From the NCBI GenBank assembly GCA_025506515.1, contig CM046445.1:1824131-1888130 (forward strand): a DNA stretch of 64,000 nt. Reading direction: 5' to 3'. Source of the DNA: Flaveria trinervia. Lineage: Eukaryota; Streptophyta; Magnoliopsida; Asterales; Asteraceae. Below the pieces are notes generated by a model that worked only from the letters and a program-made list of their open reading frames with translations, had not been told where the DNA came from and searched no databases. Positions 23,590 to 35,900 of this stretch are shown piece by piece. Positions within the stretch are counted from its first letter, which is position 1; each line of letters begins with the position of its first letter. Position numbers and translations under genes: made by a program.

Positions 23590-26500
23590 TTAGATGTAAG
23601 GATTAATGTGTGAAGAATAATCACGTATGCCTGCTCCTTCCCAACCCATCCATTCTTCCCACAACTCCCAATCTGGATCGTCCATTCCTCTCATCGTCTC
23701 ATCCAACGGTCCATCATCATCCATTTCACCCACACTAGTTTCACCTCTCAAATCACTCATTACCATCTGTTAATATCAACAACAATTATCTTTATTAATA
23801 CAACTTTAGGGTTAATTGCAAAAGATCTTAAACAGTTTAATATAAACTAAAACAAAAATTTAGTTATTTTAGAAATTTAATAAAATATATCTCTATAGGC
23901 ATGAGATCGATAAAAGGATATATTGATAAAGGATGAAAAAGAACAACTAAAATACTATTTTAATGATTTTCATGAATATAGAGATATATGAGTGTCCTTC
24001 ATACTTGCAAAGATATTGTCGGAGCATAGTAGCCCATTTTTTTCATTAGTAGCGTTAAATTTTAATTCGATAGTGTAAATTTTTATATAAAACTCAAGCC
24101 CACCTCACTTTCACCGCTAAAAATATTAATTTTACCCCGCCCTCTAAACGAGAGTGTTCAAACCCTACTACTATACAAAGATATAATAGATTACTAAAAG
24201 TTAATAGATTTATGGTTGTTTTTTATTTTAATAAACTAGTATCAAAATGCAAGTGGTATGCATTTTACGAAAAATGTAATTCTTTTTAAAAGTGATTTGG
24301 ATCCTTAAAGGATCTAACCAAGCTAAGGGGTTGTTTGATAAAACTGACTCAGTAAAATCTGATTGAGTCAGAAGTTGACACAATTAAAAGTTGACATAAT
24401 CAGAAGTTTTGACTGAGTTAACATCTGACTAAAACTAAGCTGTTTGATTCAATTTGACTGGGCTGAATAATAATAACTCTTTTTATAAATTATTTCAACA
24501 CACAAAAAACATCAAAAATACAAAATCCACTACCATCACCATCTCTACATCCCCTCCCAACCACCATCGGCCTCCACCACCACTACCACCACCACCACCG
24601 GCAGAGGAGGAATCACGGTGGGGTGGTGCAAGGGGGTCATTGCGCAGGGAGGTCGTCGTGCAGGGGGGTTCGATGTCGGTGGAAGCACCGACGAGGGGTG
24701 GGGTGGGCGTCGGTGGTCGCAGTCAGCTGAAATGGATGGGTTAGCCTTTTCCGAAATCAGGTTTGGGTCAACTACCTTAGACCCGGTCAGTTGTAGCTTT
24801 TTGCATATCAAACCCGCTGACCGAGTCAGCCTGGTCAACTGAATTAGACCAAAAACAAACAACCCCTAAGCTATTCCTAAACCAATCAACATTGGTTTGT
24901 TAAAAGCTTGAATTGATTCGAATTTAAACGAGCTTGAGTCTAAACTGAAACTCATTTAATAAATGTGCTAAGTTTCATGTACTGATTTTGACTAGGCTCG
25001 TTTAGGTTTATTTTTCTAAACTAGTTAGATAACCATCGGCGCGTTGCGCCTTTTCCCATGCAATAATGATCATAAGGCTCAGAATGTGCACCTTGTGGCT
25101 GCAAATTGTTATTTGCCGCGCCAAAACAACGAAGTCACGCGTACCCATTTTTATCACCATCACCTTATCAAAGATAGCCCATCATGATCGCATTGTGAGT
25201 AAAAAAAACCCCAACTCAGTCTCAGATGAGCTAAGCTCATAATCACCAAAAATTGTGTTTTGAACAACAACCAAACTCTAGCTCTGTGTCAAAACAGCTA
25301 GATCTATCACAATCATCGACATACGTTTCCCATTATAAAAAAAAACCCAGAACAAACGACCAAGTGACAAGAGCTCAAGTCTGATCTCAAATGAGTTAGG
25401 TCCTCATCATCAACATATTTTCAAAATCAAAAACAAAACAGACATGAGCTTTAAGCATCAGACATAAATCAACGCAATGTAATAGCATACAGGAAAAGTA
25501 AAAACCCTAAAAAAGGTATTTGGGATATAGAGAGGGTGAATGCCACAACCACAAACACCATCTACAAGCGGTCAAAATCATCCACCGCCGCTAATGGCAC
25601 CATATCAACCAAAAGGGTGAAAATAGCTCTCAAATGTGGCATTCACATCATCACCGAGCGAAAAATGATAACATGAGGAGAACAATTGTTAGTCGACGCC
25701 ATCATTGAAGAAATCTCAGGTCGTGAAACACAATACCACCTAAAGAAGATGAATCGCCATCACCGCCGCCCAAACGACACATGCAAGGAAATTTCCGGCG
25801 GCGACGGGGTCTTATAACCCCAAAGGATGGCCGATTTCCGGCAGGTCGCTGTCGCGATGCCAAAAAGGCCCCCAATCGACACCGACGATGAGACTGACGG
25901 GAAGTTGTGGCCACAACAATCGCCACCTCGGCCTCAAACAACAGATGCAAGACATCGCACATGAGACCGGAAATTGTAGCCAAGCCGGCCACTACCTCCA
26001 CCGTCACCAAAGAAACCCATCGATCCCAAATCTAATCAGAAAAAAAAAGGAAACTGACATAACGTCGCCGTAACCGGCGACGAGCAGCCGCACGAGCCGT
26101 GCCAGCTCCACCTTCCCCTCTCCAATGTGCAAAGGCGGAAAGAACAAACCGGTTGCGAGCCCCTCTCTCTAAAAATGGATGTAAAGAGACAAGGCATTCG
26201 TATAGGCATAATAGCATTGAAAGGAGCATATTGCAAATACCAGAAACTACAGTGACCAAAATATAGCCACCAAAACCCAACTATTCATCAAATAGGTTTT
26301 TTCATATTATAGAATATAACGGGTCTAATTGATATAATAATATATCTTTTTCAAGTTGAGTTCTCTTTGATACGATTTCCATTTAATAAAAAAATCTAAT
26401 TTTATTGGTCTGAATGAAGCGTGTATTATACGGAACTTACATCGTAGGCTTCGTTTATTTGTTGAAATTGAATTCCACAATCGCTCTCTTTGCATACGTC

Positions 26501-29500
26501 CGGATGATACTGAAAATATAAAAATTGTATTCATTATATAAAAAATAAGGAGAATTTAGATAAAACAATAACTTATTTTATATTATATTTTTGGGTTAAT
26601 ATTTTGAGGAAATTAAAATATGTCATTTATGTCTTAGTTTTCATGTTATATTTATAAGATATAACTCAAAGTTTTAACAATCAACTCGTATTACGACCTC
26701 GCGTTACGGTGAGGTCGTAAAACATAAAAATAACTAACGTCGAAATGTTATCACAAAACTCGTGCGTTGAATGTGACGCTAATAACATACCTAACTTTAT
26801 ATAAGAATAACAAATCATGTACTTTGATGAACTCATAACTTTTTAATAATGTACGAAAGTCCGTTTTTAATAAATTTACACCGGGATGTAGATTAAAAAT
26901 AAGTACATTGCAACAATATAAAAGTGTAATTAAATAACAAAAAAAATAAATATGTCGAAATTAATAAGTATAGCGCAAAAATTAAACATTGAAGGTATAC
27001 TTTTAATATTTTCCTGTAGGAAAACATAGTACACAAAAAAATGATATTATATTTAATAACCCAATAAATTAAAATTACTTGAGAATGTGCTTTTATTGTT
27101 TGGAAAACAATTTTTATTATTTATAATAACATATTAGTTTTGGGATGGGTCGGTGGAGGGATAGTGAGGGGCTAATAGAGAATCAATAACTATAGTATTG
27201 AGAACACTTGCATTAGATTTATCAGTGCATCATATTATCGTATCTAAAGCTTTATCTTTTACGATATTTAAAGCTTTTAAAGCATTCATATTAAGTTTTT
27301 ATTTTTATTTATATAATTAAATTAAAAATCATTATATTTTTTTATTTTTTTAATTAAATAATATTGTAATACCCTTATCATTTTATCTATTATCCACTTA
27401 CAACCATTTTAAAAAATATTTAAAAAAATTATAAGAATTGAACAATGATTCTTCAACCACTGTTCAAAATTTTTTTAAAAATATGTAAATTAATTTTTCA
27501 AATATATCAATTTATAGTAACATTTTTTATCTTTTTCACTCACAATCACTAAAAATCATTTTATAAAATATACCAAACACACTTACATATTTTTAAATAC
27601 TCAACTATGAATGCTCTTAAAAATATATATAGCGATCAGTGAATGGTTTCTATTTGAAAAGTGCGATATCTTTGCTGATTGTTATCTTTTATTCTTCGAG
27701 TATATAAAACATAAGTTGGGTATGCGTACGCAATTTGTCTTCTATCTAATGTATTTTTTGTTGAGTATGATATCATTACTTTTTCATTTTTGAAATATGA
27801 ACCCATGTATAATACAACTAGTTTTAATAAACCCGTGTATTACACAAGTTGTATAAATAAAATATTAACATAATAAAATTTTGTTATAAAACAACCCGTA
27901 TAAATATCATTTTTAAAAAGTTTCCTATTATAACTCTCAAATTTAATTATTTTTGTATTTAAAAAATGACTTTTTACGAATACCAATTTTGAGAACTTTT
28001 TTGGATTTTAAAAAAATTTTATGCTTTAGAAAAAATATTACTTTATAAAAACTTATTTATTTAGGAAAAACATTAATAAATAGATTTTTTTTAATTTATT
28101 AAATCTAAAAAAATGTTAAAAATATTATTAGTAACTAAAGTAATTATTTAATATAATAAATAGAAGGGAAAATTTTAATAAAATTGATTGTGTTGCTGCC
28201 ATCTAACATACCTTTTTATTATAATAGATATTAATTAAGAAAATATCTTAAAATGTCCCTTTTAATCTAAATTTCTCTTAAAATGTCAATTTTGTTCTCA
28301 AAATGTTCCTTGCTCACAAGATGTCAACACCCACTTAAAATCAAATAGTTATGATCTGTGTGGACCCAACCACGCCCACGGATTTATGTTACCACTTTTT
28401 AAAAAGTCAATGTCACAATTAAATGCGTACGTACGTCTACTTCTCTATGGCTAAACTAATATACTGATTTTAAAAAATTAAATTCTGTATAATTCAATTG
28501 TAATGAATTTAATAGTAGAACAGTATGTATTCGTGGAAAAAGTACATACGCTTACAAACGCACACACAAAAGTTCTTGACAACAATCCTTACAATATTAT
28601 TAGTTCCAAAAATATATAACTTGCAGAAAACAGCAATTTCTTTTTAAGGTTATAATCTTTTTGCTTAAATAAAAATGTAAATTGGAATGGCACATTTATT
28701 TTTATCAAACATGTTCTCCTTCTATCTTTTATTAAATAAATACATTAATAACTTTAATGTTATTTATTCATTTTTACATTATAATTAGTTTTTTAATAAA
28801 TTAAGAAATAAATCTTTTTATTAATGTTATTTTTTTAAGAATAGTTTTTAAAAAATCAAACTATTTTTACACAGGTTATGTTTGACAAAAATAAATAAGT
28901 TAATTTTTGACTTTTTTAGAGGGTAAAAAAACAAAATACTCTTTCAAAAAATTAAAAAGTCACAAATTTTTAACTCTTTGGAGGGTATTTTGATCTGTTT
29001 ACCTTTTCAAAAATCAAAAAGTTACTTATTCAAGTAAACTCAAACAAGGTCACAAATTTTTAACTTTTGGTCTTTTTACATCATAATATTTTAAAATTGG
29101 TTTTTTTAACGTAAAATTTTTATAAAAAATAAAAATAAAAATAGGAAGTTATAGTTGGTAATTTTTAAAAATGAAAAGTTTTTAAAACGTTATTTTGAAA
29201 CAAAATGTTTACTTTTACTTTTAAAAAAAACAAAAAAAAGTAAAAAACTCATATCATTGATTTACTAATTGTAACTTTTACTTATACATATCTTAGTATA
29301 TAATTTTATAATTAATATTATTATTTTATTTAATATATTGTATACTCAACCTGTTTAATAATAATAATAATAATAACAATAATAATAATAATAAGAAAGA
29401 TCTAGGTATGAAAGTTACCTTCAAAGCAAGGTGTCTGAAAGCTTTCTTCACCTCGGATTCAGAAGCACCACGATGGATCTTCAATATCTTATACGGATCT

Positions 29501-29664
29501 GAAGCACCAAAACAACTCATATCAACGCAACGAACTTCAAACCTCTTGCCGGAGCCTTGCTTTGCCGTCGTCTTCCTCCGATCACCCTTCACTTTTCCGA
29601 ACGACGATTGACTCGAAATCGACGACGAAACGCCACCGTTGAAACCTCCAGCTGATGTCGCCAT
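23590..29664 (-). CDS. J8: DnaJ8-like chloroplast J-domain protein, three exons
   Basis: Exons on the minus strand: 29664-29419, 26509-26441 and 23766-23590. All junctions are GT-AG in phase 0, giving 163 residues, the usual size of Arabidopsis chaperone DnaJ 8. The N-terminal ~50 residues are Ser/Gly/Lys/Arg-rich with few acids, as in a chloroplast transit peptide. The J domain starts at about residue 56 (DPYKILKIHRGASESEVKKA), and exon 2 supplies YHPDVC, with the HPD tripeptide (84-86) that stimulates Hsp70 ATPase, then INEAYD. Exon 3 ends DPDWELWEEWMGWEGAG and YSSHINPYI, a C-terminus found only in this subgroup. It is probably a stromal co-chaperone; the family is linked to photosynthetic complex stability (known, not shown). 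Two large introns (2.9 and 2.7 kb) hold transposons. A Harbinger-like element lies upstream. No breaks are seen. Confidence 0.95.
24326..24867. mobile_element. MITE-like DNA transposon in DnaJ intron 2
   Basis: Exact 12-bp inverted ends AGGGGTTGTTTG and CAAACAACCCCT are flanked on both sides by AAGCTA (24320-24325 and 24868-24873). Next to the ends, CTGACTCAGT-type and GGTCAGTTG-type words recur in opposite directions. The middle is CCACCAC- and GGGTGGTG-rich. Total 542 bp, no transposase. A 6-bp duplication does not settle the superfamily. Confidence 0.7.
25021..26313 (-). mobile_element. Candidate non-autonomous Helitron in DnaJ intron 2
   Basis: On the minus strand the 3' end shows a perfect hairpin GGCGC-AAC-GCGCC (25050-25038), 13 bases of spacer, and CTAG (25024-25021) followed by T. 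A possible 5' end TCTATAATATG starts at 26313, sharing TCTATAAT with the candidate at 20001, but the base before it is T instead of the expected A. The interior has a GC-rich block (about 25.55-26.2 kb) of GGCGGCGG-type words that may be captured exon debris; I do not recognise it. Confidence 0.5.
27818..27851 (-). mobile_element. Possible Helitron 3' end (fragment)
   Basis: Read on the minus strand, CTTGTGTAATACACGGGT is followed about 10 bases later by CTAG and T. The same kind of word occurs at 47336. The hairpin is imperfect and the rest of the element is not defined. Confidence 0.3.
29355..29396. repeat. (AAT)n microsatellite in DnaJ intron 1
   Basis: AAT/ATA trinucleotides with one AAC interruption, about 20 bp from the exon 1 donor site. 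Confidence 0.85.
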
Positions 29665-30009
29665 TACCGATTCAACGAACGTCTTCTGAAACGAACTTCA
29701 AAACGATGAAATCGGAGTTGTCGATCGTGTGAATCGGCGATCAGATTTCGGTTTCGAGAGTTTGAATGAGTTGTTTGGATTCAGTGATTGTGTGTGTGTG
29801 TGTGTGAACTATGTGAAGGTGATTGTTGGTTGTTGAGTGAAGAAATGGTCAACAATGGAGAAGACAGCATCGATTGAATGATAGAAATATAGAGTAGAGG
29901 TATGGGGGTCGGATCAGAGCTGTCAAAGGAGGGATGACGTGGATATTTTTTATTGGTTGTTTCAGTGGCATCTTCCTGACCTGAAACATGAAAAAGGGTT
30001 AGAATTTTC

Positions 30010-30669
30010 TAACATCTTTTCTTTTTTCTTTTTATTATTAAAACATTCATTCTTTTACGCGCACGTAGACGCGGAAAGAGATTTTAAGTACGTGAAGTGT
30101 TTGTTTTTTGAAAAACGTTTTATTAAAAAATGTTTTTATGAGATCTATATGTAAAAGATGTAGACCTATGACTTTTGAAATCTTCTAACATCTTCTCACA
30201 TTCCCCACCTCCACCACCGGTCGCCCCACCTCCCCTACCGGCCGAACCACCGCCGCCCTCGCCTCCCCCTCCTCTCCTCCCACCTCGCGCATCGGCTGCC
30301 TCCACCTCCCCTACCTACGCCCCTCCCCCTTCCCCTACCTACGTCCACCAACCCCCCTCCCCACGCCTCGCCCGTCGGTTGCTTGTATGTATGGATGTGT
30401 ATATATGTTGTATGTACGTGTGGATGTGTGTGTATGTGTGTGGTACAAGTCCGAGGAAACAAATGTTAAAAATAGGTTTAATTTAATAGGTTTAAAAAAC
30501 AGGTTTAATTTAATTACAGAATGTTCTTTTACTATTATGCAGATGTTAAAAACAAATAATTTTTTTTCTTGCAGACTGTAGACGTTTGATCCATATCTTC
30601 TACTGCAGATATCTGTAGATGTGATCCACAGACTGCAGATGTTTTCCTGTAGAAAAAACAAACAGCACC
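30010..30669. mobile_element. Second Harbinger-like element, same family as 21307-22196
   Basis: The right end (GCAGACTGTAGACG through AAAACAAACAGCACC, ending 30669) and an inner left block (ACGCGCACGTAGACGCGG through TTTGTTTTTTGAAAAACG at 30055-30118) match the NF-YB-bearing element. The left inverted end is decayed, so that boundary is approximate and no clean target duplication is seen. The middle (30190-30380) is a CCACCGCC-rich GC block followed by a TGTG-rich stretch; it gives a Pro-rich frame but no recognisable protein. It starts about 350 bp upstream of the DnaJ8 start codon, in its likely promoter. Confidence 0.55.
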
Positions 30670-32966
30670 TGAGTAATTATGTCATATTATAAGAATGACT
30701 GTGAGTGAAAAATATAAAAAAATATGTAGATTATAACATGCTTTTAAATATTTGAGAAAACACGGTATAACCCTTATAAATTATTTAATACTTTTAAAGT
30801 AATTATGAGTGGATCAGATAAAAAATACAACAATAAATGTATGAAAAAATATTATTTAATTAAAAATAAAAGAAATAATAATAATATTTAATGTAATTAT
30901 AACTTTAAGGATACATTAGGGATTGTGGATGGTCTTATTAACTAGCAAACCACTATTCAATTACATCAAATTAAACTAATAATGTTCGGAATAAAACTCA
31001 AGATCTTCCCTACATTAACAATATTTGCATCTCTTTTTTTTCATTTTCAACGAAATAAAAGTCATAAATAGGAGTTAGCGATGATGATTAAAAAATTAAA
31101 AAAGTGTGTCACATGTGTAGTGGGTTGGGTAATGAGATTTTTCAAGTTTTAGGTTTTAATTTGATTCAATATAGTAACTTTTTTCTATTTGATGATGTTT
31201 TTACGTGAGTTAGGCTTAAAATGTTAAAATCAATATCGATCGTTGACGTTACATCTCAGAAAGGCTCATTTGAGTATTAAATATAGTTTAAAACGCCATT
31301 AAAAGAGGGCAGTGAGTAGTGACTGTGTTCACTATGTAGATATCCAAGAGACGTAATGGCATTTATATGAATGTGAGGTTTAATTTAAATAAGAGATGAT
31401 AAAGTGTAGTATTATGTTTTTTTGTGAAAGAAAAACTATTTTCTCTTGTCCATTTTCTCGTGATCACATTTACGCTGGACCATATCACGTCTCCTATCAC
31501 ACATGCGTGTAATGGTTTTATGTCTTGTGATGGGCTAAGTGACACGTTACACGACCGTCATCACGCCCATTAAAAGTAGTTTTATGTTTTTTTTGAATTT
31601 TTTTTATCATAACATTTATTACCGAAAAGATTATGGAATATTAATAATACTCTACTAATCAAGATATGGTAAAACATAACTTACATGTGGATACGAAGTG
31701 AATTAAATAAATGTGTTTATGTTATAAATATTATGTAATTTAAAAAATATTGTGTTTATTTTAGGTTGATATATTATGTATTGAAAATTGAAGATATTAT
31801 TTCACCAAAAACAAAATATAAAATTACTAGAAGAAAGTTAGAAAACCAACTAAAAATCTCGATGTAGACCTATTTATTTCCATATGTCATTATGACATAG
31901 AGTGATTATAACAACTTCGGAACCTACTAAACTGATTGAATCACGAGAGGTGTTCTGAAAGACATAAAACTTGAAAAAGACCGAATTGTTCAAAATCAAC
32001 CATATTAACAATTATTGCTGCTTTAAGATCCAAAATGTTCAATTTTCTTGATGTTGACGGTCATGTAAATCAAACAAGTCATTATTGGAACATATAATTA
32101 TGTATACGTAAATCAAACAAGTCATTATTGGAACATATAGTTATGTATACGTACGTATTAAACTCTAAACTATATTTATCATTATAACACTTTTAGCACA
32201 GTTATTAATTAAAAAAAATAAAACAGATTGTTTCTAATAATCGAATAGTCAAAACAAACCATCAAATCTGTAAAACTTGTCAGTACGCTAACCCACCCAA
32301 TCTTACCAGCTTATTGTCTTATTTCATGAAATAATAGTTGATAGTCGTCCCAAAATAAAATTAGGCTAAAACGACGCAAAAGTTCAAACAATCTATGCAG
32401 TGTAGGTAGCAAGTAATAAGGAGACCATTGTTTTAAGAGGTAAAATCATTTGATCTTATCTTATCTTTTCCCCCCTCAATTTCCATAAGCCTATAATTCT
32501 AGATGATATCTCACAACAATGCTCAATTTCACAAGATTAATCCATACGAACCCTAATTGAACAATAACTTTATTGGGTTCACACGCTTTTTTCTTGAGAG
32601 GCGTTTATTCCACCACTTCTCCGAAAAGAAGTAAAAACAAACAAAGCGAACAAATTCGTTTGCTTATGCATTAAAGCAGGCAATGTACAAGTGTATAATT
32701 TGAGTTCTAACAAATGCAGGATATCTCATGTTTGTACCAACATAACGCAAAAGTAATCAAGGAAAAAAAGTTAGTACAAAATCAAGCGTTTTTTCCTATC
32801 AAAGTCAAAGAATGTTATTGGTTTATGTCATCGATTGATCACTTAACAATATTTACCATAACATACGCATGTTTTTTCCTATAAGTCATCAATATAGAAC
32901 TAATTTAGTTGAAGAAAATTAGATTAGCACTAATTTGATCCCGGTTTGTCTGTGTTGTGTGATGAC
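30670..32966. other. Intergenic between DnaJ8 and PP2C genes, no gene
   Basis: AT-rich DNA. The only structure noted is a 43-bp tandem duplication at 32065-32150. It contains the far upstream side of DnaJ8 and the 3' flank of the PP2C gene. Confidence 0.5.
32065..32150. repeat. Exact-looking 43-bp tandem duplication
   Basis: The block from GTAAATCAAACAAGTC to TTATGTATAC occurs twice, with a single A/G difference. Confidence 0.85.
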
Positions 32967-35900
32967 TCAGATGATATTGTTGGGTTGATCGGGTGAAGGG
33001 TGTTGTTCCGAGGTAGAAGGATCAGAATTAGGGCGTTTCTTGAATTGGACCAAAATCATAGTCATGTTGTCACAACCTTCACCTCCAGAAGTGGGTGCCA
33101 ACACCTGTCGAATACCTTCTCGCAGACCGTTGAAAGCTTACTTTCCTGCATTTTTTAAAATTGATTAGGTTTTGTCTTATAAAAAATAATCCACAAAGTG
33201 TCTAATTGGGTAAAATAGAAAACAAAGATAGCTAAAGAAGAAACAGATGAATTTTGCGCTAAGTGCATTGAAACAAACAGCCTACTAAAGCGCTATTCTT
33301 GGATGACTAAATTTCGAGTTAATGATTTAGATATTGTAATTGTATTTAAGGGCTAATTGCATAAAAAGATTTAACTTTGGCCGAATATTTTAGGCAGAGA
33401 AAACATTGAAGCCTAAATGGTTTTGATTTAAGGTAATCAATGTTCAAAAACTTTATTTTACGGTTATCCGAACTGGGTTCTTGGTAAATAAATATGATAC
33501 AGCAGCTCATGTGTTAGTTTTTTTTTTTGACATGTCATTCATGTGACGATGAATTGACACATGGAATCCGATTATAACTTCAATTTTTTTATAATTTTGA
33601 TTTTTTCTTATGGTCAAAGCCTATAAGTAACGAAAATGTTTAAAGTTTTGAGATGGAAAAGTGGGCGGGCTGGGAGGTGAAAACAGTTTGCATGTTAAAG
33701 GGGCGGCTCGGTTGGGCTGACACAACAATATTTTCTTAATTTTTATTATTTGTAAGCACAGCTTAGATATGACTAAAGATACTATATTACATATAGATCA
33801 AAATAACTTCTTTTAAATAAAATAATAATGTAGACCATGTAAGATGATAAAAGACTTGATTGATTATTATTGATAAATTAGGTTACATTATATAAAGTTT
33901 ACAATGAAATTCTAAAAACCTAAACGGGCCCGTGGGCTCAACCCTAATAATAAACCATACCAAACCCTAATAATAATATAGTTTAATACTCATCCGCAGT
34001 CAGAGCGGTAGAGAAACAGACTCTCAGACCGGAAACAATTAAAAGTAAACATAAAGAACAATAAAAAATAGTCTCGATCTCAGTCACAACTTCAGCCAAG
34101 ATTCCATAATCTTGCAATCTTTAATCCAAAACCTTAAATGCAATCCACAATATTAAATAATAATGTAATCTTGCGAGGGGCTTCCAACGCGGCAGTACGA
34201 CGATGGCATAAGGCGGCGTAGTGGCGGACCGTAGTCCAGCAGGCGCTGTGGCAGAGGCGGTGGGTCGTAATCCAGCAGTAGGCGCGGCAGCGGCAACATG
34301 ATCACGTGACCAATATCCCAATCGAAAAGGTAAAAGAAAAAAAACAAAATGACACCCGACAACCGTGGTCGTGCGATGGTGTGTCATACCGAAGACCGGT
34401 GACCGTGGCCAGGTGGCATTCTTCGGTTGCAACGGACCGTGGTCCGGCAAGAACAAACGAAGAAAAAAAACACGATAGGATATGGGCATTGGGTTTTGTG
34501 GAGAAGAAAGATTTAAGATAAGTGGTTTGAATCTAACATCGAGACGGATATTTATTTAGAACGGAAAAGATAAAAGAACTAAAAGCAAATAGATTGGACA
34601 GGGCGGCGGCAGCGGCGCTGCCGAACGTGGTGGTGACAGCTAGACTTTGTATTATATGGCGGTGCAGTGGAGAATAAGGTAACCAGAACCCTAAAGCTTT
34701 GATAGAGAATCGGACTCTCAGACTGGCAACAATAAAAAATAAACATAAAGAACAAGAAGAATAGTCTCAATCTCGGTCACAATCTTCAGCCAAAATTCCA
34801 TAATCTTGCAATCTTCATCCCAAAACCTTAATTGCAATCCACAATATTAAATGATCATGTAATCCTGCAACGGGCATCCAATGCGACAGCGACATAAGGC
34901 GGTGCGGCAACGGATCGTAGTCCTGAAGGCGGCGCGGTGGCGGACCGTAGTCCAGCAAGCGACGAGTAAAAGAGGGTGGTGTGGCAGTAGCAACATGATC
35001 ATATGATCGGTATCCTAGTTGAAAAAGTAAAATAAAAGATGACGCCCAACGACCGTGGTCGTGTGGTGGTGTGTCATACCGAAGGGCGGTGACCGTAGCC
35101 AAGCGTCGTTCTTCGGTGGCAACGGACCGTGGTCCAACAATAACAAACGAAAGAAAAGAAACATAAAAGATGGGATATGGGCACACGAGTTTTGTGGGGA
35201 ATAAAGATTTAGGATAAATCGCTTGGATCTAAAATCGAGATGAATATTTATTTAGAACGTAAATAATAAGATAACAAAAGCAAAGAGAATGGACAGGGCG
35301 GCGGCGGTGGCACACCGCCCTGTCTAGGGTTTTAACACGATGGCGATGGCTAGGATTTATATATTTGTGGTGACACGACGGAGGTGGTAGAGAGCGTAAG
35401 GTGGCTCTGATACCATGTAAGATGATAAAAGACTTGATTAATTATTTTTGATAAATTAGGTTACATTATATAAAGTTTACAATGAAATCCTAAAAACCTA
35501 AACGGGCCCATAGGCTCAACCTAATAATAAACATACCAAACCCTAATAATAAACCATACCAAACCCTAATAATAATATAGTCTAATTGGGCATTGTTAGC
35601 ATTTGGATACACGTTATTTTGACCCATTTAACCCTTTCTCCCCGCTTCAGTTTTGGTACTTTATTCTGTTGTACTCATATGACACTTTACCAACACAATA
35701 AAGCCTGAATTGACCCGATTCCATATAAATGGTTCAACACTGTGGCCTCTAAAAACTGAAGTATAAAATCACAAACTAATGAATTTTTACTTACAGTTTT
35801 TAATTGCTCCAGTACAAAGTCCACCAGCTGTTGGCTTGACATGCAATCCCTGTAAAAGAATGAAAGTTATATAATTCATGTCGTTGAAAGACCTGACTTC

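Noticed and set aside
30175..30486. Pro-rich extensin-like protein
   Set aside because: CCACC-rich low-complexity DNA inside a transposon; no signal peptide or SPPPP repeat pattern.
34121..35186. Minus-strand frames of about 120 codons in PP2C intron 9
   Set aside because: Two similar frames simply reflect the duplicated GC-rich unit of the LTR element; no domain.
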